DNA from: an uncultured Prevotella sp.
GTDB lineage: Bacteria > Bacteroidota > Bacteroidia > Bacteroidales > Bacteroidaceae
Assembly (NCBI GenBank): GCA_934120735.1
Contig: CAKOVA010000052.1
Location: 1-14,898, forward strand
Direction: 5' to 3'
Length of the DNA stretch: 14,898 nucleotides
The notes below the pieces were generated by a model. That model worked only from the letters and a program-made list of their open reading frames with translations. It made no database searches and was not told where the DNA came from. This document shows positions 1-4,875 of the stretch, in pieces. Position 1 is the stretch's first letter. Each line of letters opens with the position of its first letter. Made by a program: the position numbers and the translations under genes.

Positions 1-1
1 G

Positions 2-232
2 TACTTAGGTATTCGTGATACGAGAAATGATAGATACATGGCTATTATTATCAGAGATTACGACAGGGTGAGACATTATATTGCCTTCACGGACAATTTA
101 GGGAGCATCCTCTGCGTTATGGATGAGAATGGTGAGAAGGTTTTCGATTCCTCCTACGATGCGTGGGGCAGTCAGACGGTGACGATCAGCACAATAGGCC
201 TTTACCGTGGCTATACGGGACATCGTCGCTAA
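2..232 (+). pseudogene. RHS/YD-repeat protein, 3' fragment, cut short at its core
   Basis: The frame is open from the left edge of the window, so the beginning is missing; the methionine at 38 is internal. The translation carries the signature of the end of an RHS core: a DxxGSI segment (TDNLGSILCVMDENG), then YDAWG, then IGLYRGYTGH. In RHS proteins this stretch is normally followed by a glutamate-rich turn, an FGL(I/Y)N segment and the YDPxxGRFxxxD motif, and then by a variable toxic tip. Here the chain stops two residues after GYTGH, so the last core motifs and any tip are absent, and I could not find them in the other two frames just downstream. RHS proteins are large secreted or cell-surface polymorphic toxins or toxin carriers. 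I infer a remnant left by recombination, or a truncated displaced copy. Base composition changes from near balanced to AT-rich right after the stop. Confidence 0.75.
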
Positions 233-316
233 ATTATTACGTTTAACTTTTATGTAATTATGTTGTATTTTAAGTTTCAATATCGGCACCGTAAAAAAGA
301 AATCCCAGTGCAAACG

Positions 317-664
317 ATGAAAGAGAAAAACTTATGTAGTAGAATATGTTTTATTTTAAACAAATATTTTAATGCCGATCCAGACTTTTTTGATAAATTA
401 GGCTATGTAGCAATGTGGTATTTAGAATATGATGAAAAATGCGATGAACCTTTTCGAGAAATAGGAATTGATAGCAGTGGAAAAATAATAGTAAAAATGC
501 CCGATGAAAGGAATTACGGTTATTGGTTGGATACAAACTGTGATTTGCAATTCTTCAAGAAATTCAATATTCAAATGATAACAGAACAAGAGTTTAACAA
601 TTTATGGAACTCTGTCGATTATGATAGAAAAAAAGGTGAATTTAAACCTGTTCATAGCTTATGA
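317..664 (+). CDS. putative immunity protein of a polymorphic toxin
   Basis: A 115-residue soluble, acidic protein with no signal peptide or membrane segment. I start it at ATG 317 (MKEKNLCSRI), because the longer in-frame reading from 260 adds a basic leader (YFKFQYRHRKK) with no family look and would begin within 30 bases of the RHS stop. The C-terminal half has the layout often seen in small Bacteroidota immunity proteins: a strand ending in an IGIDSSGKI turn, a conserved proline, an aromatic NYGYW segment, and a final EQEFNNLW helix (compare the 'R.I.l..dGk.....P....Gyw......f..i..eeFe.lW' pattern I recall for such proteins). The position, 84 bp behind a truncated RHS core on the same strand, fits an immunity gene whose toxin tip has been lost. 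It is AT-rich compared with the flanking core genes, which suggests transfer. The function is inferred from context and a loose motif, not from a firm family match. Confidence 0.5.
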   Translation: MKEKNLCSRICFILNKYFNADPDFFDKLGYVAMWYLEYDEKCDEPFREIGIDSSGKIIVKMPDERNYGYWLDTNCDLQFFKKFNIQMITEQEFNNLWNSVDYDRKKGEFKPVHSL

Positions 665-807
665 CTGGGTGTCCAAACAAAACACTCATCCTTGTTCGAA
701 GAGATGCAAAACAATATTCATGGGATGAAATTCGCATTAAGAAGTTATACCATCGAAGAATAGTTGCTAGAGATTGTAACGGTAAGTTTGATAAGACAAT
801 TCAATAG
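661..807 (+). CDS. small unknown ORF (48 aa) overlapping the immunity-like gene
   Basis: The ATG at 661 overlaps the TGA of the preceding gene in an ATGA arrangement, typical of translational coupling, and the frame runs 48 residues to TAG at 807, six bases before the next ATG. The product is basic and soluble, starting MTGCPNKTLILVRRDAKQ and continuing with YSWDEIRIKKLYHRRIVARD. I recognise no family. Its WDEIRIKKL helix and arginine-rich end could be the tail of a broken toxin or RHS tip whose front was deleted, or a genuine short gene in a three-gene unit. The exact overlap and tight spacing favour translation; the short length keeps confidence low. Confidence 0.35.
   Translation: MTGCPNKTLILVRRDAKQYSWDEIRIKKLYHRRIVARDCNGKFDKTIQ
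783..790 (+). promoter_or_regulatory. candidate promoter -7 element for the lipoprotein gene
   Basis: TAAGTTTG matches the Bacteroidota -7 consensus TAnnTTTG and lies 24 bases before the ATG at 814, inside the 3' end of the small ORF. No good -33 TTTG sits at the usual 19-21 base spacing; the nearest TTG, at 764-766, is about 16 bases away. It may give the lipoprotein gene its own transcription. Confidence 0.35.
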
Positions 808-813
808 AAAATT

Positions 814-1365
814 ATGAATAAGAACATAAAGATGATTCTCCTGTTAATATTGCTATTTGTAATTTATAGTTGTACTACAAATACGGTTAAAAAAGAAAGT
901 CTTTCGGGAAATTCTCAAAAGGATAGTATTTCCACAAAGTATGATGACTCTATTGTAGTGAGGAGCCATGTAGACAAAACAATAGGAAAGGAATTATCAT
1001 TATGGATGCATAATAAATCAAATAAACCTATTAGACTGAAAAAAGAATACCAGATACAGGTTCTTGAGGACAGTTCTTGGCTTACACTTGTAAAAGCACA
1101 CTTGGATGCAGAGCCATTGATACATCCTAAAGATACTTTAACCGTCAAATTTGATTTAAAGATTCCTGAAGTAAGTAGAAATCTTTTAAAAGAAAAAATA
1201 GGAAGGTGGACATATTCTCACAAAGAGACCTATAGAATTATCAATATCATATATGTTGATAATCAAAAAGACACGTTACCCATTAAAACGTTATTTAATA
1301 CTGGTAATCTTAACTTTGTATATGGAGGGAAAAAACATGGAGTGATAATTGTCGAACTCCATTAA
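814..1365 (+). CDS. small lipoprotein with Ig-like fold, unknown function
   Basis: A 183-residue protein. The N-terminus is a signal peptide of the lipoprotein type: Lys-rich start, hydrophobic residues 7-18, and an IYSC lipobox with the acceptor at Cys20, followed by a polar, Ser/Lys-rich linker. The mature part (about 50-183) is beta-rich: a WMHNKSNKPIRL stretch, then YQIQVLEDSSWL, then PLIHPKDTLTVKFDL, and near the end a WTYSHKETYRI strand. That order (Asn-rich turn, Tyr-x-Ile-x-Val strand next to a conserved Trp, proline-led turn before a hydrophobic strand, and a final Tyr-Arg-Ile strand) resembles the bacterial Ig-like domains found in small lipoproteins, but the match is by pattern only. 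It is expected to sit in the inner or outer membrane facing the periplasm. It is last in the cluster behind the immunity-like gene and shares its AT-rich composition. It could be a periplasmic immunity factor or an unrelated cargo gene. Confidence 0.7.
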   Translation: MNKNIKMILLLILLFVIYSCTTNTVKKESLSGNSQKDSISTKYDDSIVVRSHVDKTIGKELSLWMHNKSNKPIRLKKEYQIQVLEDSSWLTLVKAHLDAEPLIHPKDTLTVKFDLKIPEVSRNLLKEKIGRWTYSHKETYRIINIIYVDNQKDTLPIKTLFNTGNLNFVYGGKKHGVIIVELH

Positions 1366-1369
1366 ACCA

Positions 1370-1427
1370 AATCGGTCATTAGGATTTCTCTTTGCCGCTC
1401 GACACAGAGAAATCCTAATGACCGATT
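1370..1427. repeat. perfect 22-bp inverted repeat with 14-base loop
   Basis: The left arm 1370-1391 and the right arm 1406-1427 are exact reverse complements over 22 bases; the loop 1392-1405 reads TTGCCGCTCGACAC. The repeat starts four bases after the lipoprotein stop. There is no T tract after it (AGGGATAAAG follows), so it is not a standard intrinsic terminator, although so strong a stem could still end or protect the transcript. The arm is internally symmetric too: CCTAAT and ATTAGG flank GACCG at 1414-1430. The stem length and perfection suggest a mobile or dispersed palindromic element. Confidence 0.8.
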
Positions 1428-1477
1428 AGGGATAAAGGGCCACAAGCTTAGTAGATAAACGGAACACAGAAGATTCC

Positions 1478-1533
1478 ATGCACATTTTTGTCACATAAAA
1501 GAAAACGTCTCTAAATTATGCACATTTTTGTCA
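1478..1533. repeat. 16-bp direct repeat pair
   Basis: ATGCACATTTTTGTCA occurs at 1478-1493 and again at 1518-1533, with starts 40 bases apart. The bases between and after the copies do not match, so this is not a simple tandem duplication. The second copy ends three bases before the ATG of the small membrane ORF. The pair could be regulator sites or the trace of a recombination event. Confidence 0.7.
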
Positions 1534-1536
1534 TGT

Positions 1537-1680
1537 ATGCCGAAGAATTTCAAGAAGTTTGAAAAAGAGGATGAGCAATGGCTCAAGAAGTGGAAACGAA
1601 GAACGATAATATTCTCTGTAGGGTCAGTAATAGTAACTCTATTAGGTATTGCTGTCATGTGGAGAGTCTTACTTCTATGA
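1537..1680 (+). CDS. small single-span membrane protein (47 aa)
   Basis: The frame from ATG 1537 to TGA 1680 encodes 47 residues: a highly charged, mostly basic N-terminal part (KNFKKFEKEDEQWLKKWKRR, residues 3-22), followed by a hydrophobic stretch (IIFSVGSVIVTLLGIAVMW, residues 24-42) and a short tail ending LLL. The sharp charged-to-hydrophobic change predicts one membrane helix with the N-terminus in the cytoplasm. There is no Shine-Dalgarno sequence, as usual in this phylum. It stands alone between the 22-bp hairpin and the reverse-strand lipoprotein gene. No family is recognised. The composition is far from random, but a short pseudogene tail cannot be excluded. Confidence 0.45.
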   Translation: MPKNFKKFEKEDEQWLKKWKRRTIIFSVGSVIVTLLGIAVMWRVLLL

Positions 1681-1876
1681 ATTGGTGGGTTGTGCTGTGA
1701 AAGACGGCAAATATTGGATGATTACTTTGATTTTGATAGTCTCGAAATAATATTTCCAATTATGGCTCCAATTCATTTGCTCACCTTTCTAATATGTGTC
1801 AGAGGTTGGGGTGATGTATTTCTTGACACTCTTCTCACTCTCGTTCAACAGAAAAGTAAAAGCATTGTCATTTCAT
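1681..1876. other. convergent spacer, no convincing gene
   Basis: This AT-rich stretch separates the small membrane ORF from the stop of the reverse-strand WG-repeat gene. Open frames here begin at weak codons or run under 35 residues (for example a reverse frame at 1675-1776) and have no recognisable product. I see no T-tailed hairpin. Confidence 0.5.
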
Positions 1877-2527
1877 CTATTTCACAGTTCCCTTATAGTC
1901 TATTTGGAAAAACTTTTCCCCCCTTAAGACGAGGGCTTTACCATTTTTGAACCGCCTATGGTTGGCGATACTATCATATTCCAAAGGAATAACCTCGTGT
2001 CCTCGTTTATCAATGAATCCCCACTTACCACCAACAACATACTCATGCTCTGGGTCGTCTTGCGGTCTCACTGTCTTGCAGCCCACAGACACAGCAGCTA
2101 AACCCTCATGATATGGGAAGATAGCATCATACTTTGGTTTGACAATAACCTGTCCTTTTATATTGGCAACGCCCATTTTCGTGCCGCTCTTATCTAAAAT
2201 TCTGAAGAGTCCATCCTTTGGGTAGTCATTCCCATTATCAACCATAAATACATTGAATAATTCTTTGCCCTTATTGTTGAGAGCCACACAGCCGACATTC
2301 GGTTTAAACACAAAGCCAATAGTACGGATAGTGTCAGTATAACACTGCAAGTATCGATTATAAGGAACTATGGTTTGCCCATCTTGATTAACGTATGCAT
2401 ATTGTTCATATTTTGCAGTTGTATCCACCTTTAAAACTAAAAACACATCTTTCGCATCTTTCGTTGACGAACAAGAAAAACCTAAACAGCATGCCTGAGC
2501 GAGCATCAAAAAAAATATTTTTTTCAT
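1877..2527 (-). CDS. WG-repeat lipoprotein
   Basis: A 216-residue protein with a lipoprotein signal: MKK start, hydrophobic residues 4-15, and Cys19 in LGFSC (the -3 position is Gly, looser than the classical lipobox but seen in Bacteroidota), followed by SSTKD. The mature protein contains WG repeats, a beta-rich module of about 35-45 residues: one degenerate copy near 118-134 (KMGVANIKGQVIVKPKYD, with Met in place of Trp) and a clear one near 168-185 (KWGFIDKRGHEVIPLEYD). WG repeats are common in surface or periplasmic proteins of this phylum; the ligand is unknown. The start at 2527 is fixed by the signal peptide. It is transcribed alone on the reverse strand. The region before the ATG is very AT-rich, with no good TAnnTTTG match. 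The identity as a WG-repeat lipoprotein is firm; the role is unknown. Confidence 0.8.
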   Translation of the reverse strand: MKKIFFLMLAQACCLGFSCSSTKDAKDVFLVLKVDTTAKYEQYAYVNQDGQTIVPYNRYLQCYTDTIRTIGFVFKPNVGCVALNNKGKELFNVFMVDNGNDYPKDGLFRILDKSGTKMGVANIKGQVIVKPKYDAIFPYHEGLAAVSVGCKTVRPQDDPEHEYVVGGKWGFIDKRGHEVIPLEYDSIANHRRFKNGKALVLRGEKFFQIDYKGTVK

Positions 2528-2597
2528 ATTCCATAAATTTTACTTTATTTCTAAAAATATATCTTCTCACATCTATTGAGCCGGAAAATAGGAATAT

Positions 2598-2614
2598 GGG
2601 AAAACAGAATTCCC
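2598..2614. terminator. weak hairpin downstream of the reverse-strand gene
   Basis: GGGAA (2598-2602) and TTCCC (2610-2614) pair around a 7-base loop. On the reverse strand it lies about 60 bases past the stop of the 2673-3479 gene and is followed by a moderately T-rich stretch. A 5-bp stem without a clean T tract is weak evidence of termination. Confidence 0.2.
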
Positions 2615-2672
2615 AGCTGCAGCACCATCTCATGAGTTGGATGCTTATGTGTACAAGCAATAAAAGAGCTAA

Positions 2673-3479
2673 TCATTCTTCGATTTCGGACAAACTTCGA
2701 ACTAAGTTTGCGATGAAATGACTGGAGGTTTCGATAGGAGAGTAGTTGATGTATCTCATACTGCGCCTGAGATTACGCCTAAGCACTTTATTGTTGTTTT
2801 GCACAAATCCTGCTTTGCCTTCTCTGAAATGCCATTCCTTTGTCGTGTCGATTTCTGTATGGGTCAGGGTTCTTAAAATCAGAGGATAGGCCTCGCGTTC
2901 TACATTCTCTACAAATGGAATTTCGTCTTGCTCAAAATTAAAGACTACAATCAGGATGCTTCCCTGCAGTTGTGCCATGCGCTGTAGGTGAAGTTTGGAG
3001 AGCCAGGTTTCAAGTTTGACAAAATCAACTTTGTCACCTCTGGTTCTTAAGTAGCTACCCAGTTCGATGATGCCTCTGACGGAGATGCCTTTGGCTAATA
3101 TGTGGTTGACGTTAAAGATAATGATGTCAAGCAGTTGAAGCGTTTCCATGGAAGTATCAATTGCATGTCGCTCATCGTGTTTGATTTTTTTTAAACGCTT
3201 GTTTAACGTGGGATTGCTGAGATGTGGGTTGGTAAACCATTCCTGTTCATCTTTGTCAGTCATTTCCTGCAAATCAAGAATGAGCTTTTGTGACATGTGG
3301 ATGTTGTTGTCATACTGATGGTTCTTGATGCCTTTCAATGCGATGGACACCACGTTTTGAGATACTGCCATCTGAAACAGTCGGTTCCATTTGAAGGTTG
3401 TCATAGGCTCTAACGTAACATACTCGTTGAGTGCTCCAGAGCGCAGCAACCGAAAGAAATTACGTTTGATGATATCCAT
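2673..3479 (-). CDS. NTP_transf_5-like protein lacking the nucleotidyltransferase core
   Basis: A 268-residue cytoplasmic protein when started at ATG 3479 (MDIIKRNFFR); the longer reading from 3548 adds a leader from the GC-rich spacer that looks non-coding. Residues 7-50 (NFFRLLRSGAL, then FKWNRLFQMAVSQNVVSIALKG) resemble the first helices of the 'uncharacterised nucleotidyltransferase' family (PF14907), which read roughly 'ffxLLRaaLw...W..ly.lA..q.V..l...gi'. Residues about 115-200 (IIFNVNHILAKGISVRGIIEL, later DFVKLETWLSKLHLQRMAQLQG and EQDEIPF) resemble its C-terminal helical part. The middle of the family, with the GxxxD.D metal site and the 'l..lv..l......llKG' region, is missing: only about 65 charged residues link the two ends and I see no DxD. 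So it could be a non-catalytic relative or an internally deleted descendant. It follows the LacI-type gene on the same strand after 108 bases. Confidence 0.5.
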   Translation of the reverse strand: MDIIKRNFFRLLRSGALNEYVTLEPMTTFKWNRLFQMAVSQNVVSIALKGIKNHQYDNNIHMSQKLILDLQEMTDKDEQEWFTNPHLSNPTLNKRLKKIKHDERHAIDTSMETLQLLDIIIFNVNHILAKGISVRGIIELGSYLRTRGDKVDFVKLETWLSKLHLQRMAQLQGSILIVVFNFEQDEIPFVENVEREAYPLILRTLTHTEIDTTKEWHFREGKAGFVQNNNKVLRRNLRRSMRYINYSPIETSSHFIANLVRSLSEIEE

Positions 3480-3513
3480 ATTTGATGACGTGTGAATGAA
3501 ACCTGATTGATGT

Positions 3514-3559
3514 CGCCCCGGGGCGCGTCCACAGTAGCTGTAGGTCAACGCGGCCGTTG
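3514..3559. repeat. GC-rich palindromes in the spacer between the LacI-type gene and the next gene
   Basis: CGCCCCGGGGCG at 3514-3525 is a perfect 12-bp palindrome, and CAACG (3546-3550) and CGTTG (3555-3559) form a second short hairpin around CGGC. The stretch of about 60 bases from 3511 is clearly richer in G and C than both flanking genes. On the reverse strand these elements lie 29 to 71 bases past the LacI-type stop and 35 to 80 bases before the next start, in the leader or terminator position. No T tract follows. Confidence 0.5.
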
Positions 3560-3587
3560 CTGATGGGCATGGGCTGATTTACTTTTT

Positions 3588-4652
3588 TTACAATTGCGTG
3601 CGACGATAAAAGTCCATGTTTTCTTTCGTCAACAACTCTATCGGCATGTAGTTTACGGGTTCAACCTTCTTTTTCAGTACGATGGCTTTAAACAACGTGT
3701 CAATGCAACAGTAACCTTGCTGGTAGGCATGTTGAGCCACCAGGAACGACACGCTGCCCTGTCTGAGGCATTCGGCGTTTTTACCCACCATGTCATATCC
3801 CATGATTTGGGTGTTTCTTCTGTTGGTTCTTAACAGAAAGTCGCCCATGATGTGTGCTTTAGAGCCAAAGGTGATGCAATGATGTATCTGAGGATGCTCA
3901 TTGAAAAAGTTTTCTAACCTCAAGTCATAATCTTTTTTGGTGGTCTTCATGGGCAAGCCCAACTCGATGATTTCAATCTCGGGAAAGTGCTCTGACATGT
4001 AATGTCTGAATCCCACCTCACGATTTTCTTGCTGTTTGCTGCTAACCTTTCCGTCCTTGATGCGCTTCATCAGCACGATTTGTTTCTCTTGATGGGCTAC
4101 CATCATCAGAATCCTTGCCGAGAAGTAGCCGCTTTTGAATGAGTCTTGTCCGAAGAAGGAGAGTGGATTCAGTTCGGGCATGTACGAGTCGAGCAAGACG
4201 AAGGGGATGTTCAATTCGTGCAATTGATCTGTGAACGCTCTTGTCAAGTTGAGTGTTGCCGGAACGATGACCACTCCGTCTGGCTTCTCTTGCAAACAGG
4301 TGGCTGCCACCTTTTTGAACGACTCTTCTTTAAGTCGCTCGTAATAGAGCGTTTTCGTCTCGAGATTGAAGTCGCGTCTGGTTTCTACGGCTTTCTTTGC
4401 ACCTTCTTCAATTTCCTCCCAGTAAGTTTCAGATTCATGTTGTGGGATGACGAGATAGAAGGTGTATGACTTATTGTACGCCAAGGCACTGGCATACACG
4501 TTGGGTTGATAATTCATCTCCGAGAGTGCTTTCTCCACCTTCTCACGCGCTGATGGCGAAACGTTGGGACGTCCGTGCAAAACCCTGTCTACCGTTCCAA
4601 CCGAAACGCCCGCCCGCTGGGCGATATCCTTGATTCTGATTTTTTCTGTCAT
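3588..4652 (-). CDS. LacI-family transcriptional regulator
   Basis: A 354-residue regulator. The start at ATG 4652 gives MTEKIRIKDIAQRAGVS, the normal beginning of a LacI headpiece; the upstream in-frame extension to 4694 adds 14 residues unlike the family. The N-terminal helix-turn-helix spans about residues 5-25 (RIKDIAQRAGVSVGTVDRVL), followed by HGRPNVSPSAREKV and the hinge region with MNYQPN. Residues about 60-340 form a periplasmic-binding-protein-like ligand domain: FYLVIPQ, PDGVVIVPA, IPFVLLDSYMP, a GQDSFKSGY segment, QIVLMKR, ITFGSKA and MGYDMVGKN are the usual strand and hinge signatures. The VGTVDRVLHGR form is typical of Bacteroidota members that respond to sugars or sugar derivatives, so a carbohydrate effector is likely but not identified. 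No sugar-use genes adjoin it; the divergent neighbour is a sensor kinase. An operator-like palindrome lies in its leader, suggesting autoregulation. Confidence 0.88.
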   Translation of the reverse strand: MTEKIRIKDIAQRAGVSVGTVDRVLHGRPNVSPSAREKVEKALSEMNYQPNVYASALAYNKSYTFYLVIPQHESETYWEEIEEGAKKAVETRRDFNLETKTLYYERLKEESFKKVAATCLQEKPDGVVIVPATLNLTRAFTDQLHELNIPFVLLDSYMPELNPLSFFGQDSFKSGYFSARILMMVAHQEKQIVLMKRIKDGKVSSKQQENREVGFRHYMSEHFPEIEIIELGLPMKTTKKDYDLRLENFFNEHPQIHHCITFGSKAHIMGDFLLRTNRRNTQIMGYDMVGKNAECLRQGSVSFLVAQHAYQQGYCCIDTLFKAIVLKKKVEPVNYMPIELLTKENMDFYRRTQL

Positions 4653-4697
4653 ATCACATTTAAAATATGTGCAATCATCGTGTAAGCCGAACACAAC

Positions 4698-4711
4698 GTA
4701 AGTTTACTTAC
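4698..4711. promoter_or_regulatory. candidate operator palindrome in the LacI-type leader
   Basis: GTAAGTTTACTTAC has 6-base arms (GTAAGT and ACTTAC) around a two-base centre, the even symmetry LacI-family proteins prefer, although the centre is TT and not the classical CG. It lies 45 bases before the ATG at 4652 and about 20 bases past the predicted transcription start, where a repressor would block its own gene. Confidence 0.4.
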
Positions 4712-4737
4712 TTTGTTGAGGCGCAGTCTATGTGATG

Positions 4738-4745
4738 CAAAATTA
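4738..4745 (-). promoter_or_regulatory. promoter -7 element of the LacI-type gene
   Basis: Read on the reverse strand this is TAATTTTG, an exact fit to TAnnTTTG. A TTTCG that could serve as a degenerate -33 element lies about 20 bases further upstream (4766-4770). Transcription would start near 4731, giving a leader of about 80 bases that contains the palindrome at 4698-4711. Confidence 0.55.
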
Positions 4746-4761
4746 CAAAGAATAGTTGTAT

Positions 4762-4775
4762 TGTGCGAAAGCACA
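4762..4775. promoter_or_regulatory. short palindrome between the divergent genes
   Basis: TGTGC and GCACA flank GAAA. The site overlaps the -33 region of the LacI-type promoter and lies about 80 bases before the kinase promoter. It could be a regulator site acting on one or both genes; a 5-bp arm is short and may be chance. Confidence 0.25.
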
Positions 4776-4840
4776 GTTGCATATTTTAAGCATAATCAAC
4801 ATTTTCCTTCGTTTTTCTTCATTTTCAAACAGCAAATGGT

Positions 4841-4848
4841 TATCTTTG
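4841..4848 (+). promoter_or_regulatory. promoter -7 element of the kinase operon
   Basis: TATCTTTG matches TAnnTTTG exactly and lies 27 bases before ATG 4876, predicting a start of transcription near 4855 and a leader of about 20 bases. Because it sits downstream of the in-frame ATG at 4756, it rules out that longer start for the main transcript. Confidence 0.65.
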
Positions 4849-4875
4849 TGTGACAGATTATTTGCCAGTCTAAGC

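Noticed and set aside
1478..1533. Direct repeats as a target-site duplication of an insertion sequence
   Set aside because: Only 24 bases lie between the copies and they hold no transposase or terminal inverted repeats; 16 bp is also longer than most target duplications.
1690..1950. Forward 86-residue open frame
   Set aside because: It starts at a TTG, overlaps the 3' end of the well-supported WG-repeat gene on the other strand and has no recognisable features.
4653..4694. Longer N-terminus for the LacI-type regulator
   Set aside because: The extra 14 residues are not family-like, and the headpiece begins normally at ATG 4652.
4756..4875. Longer N-terminus for the sensor kinase from ATG 4756
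   Set aside because: The promoter -7 element at 4841-4848 lies inside this extension, and the signal sequence expected for the family starts at 4876.
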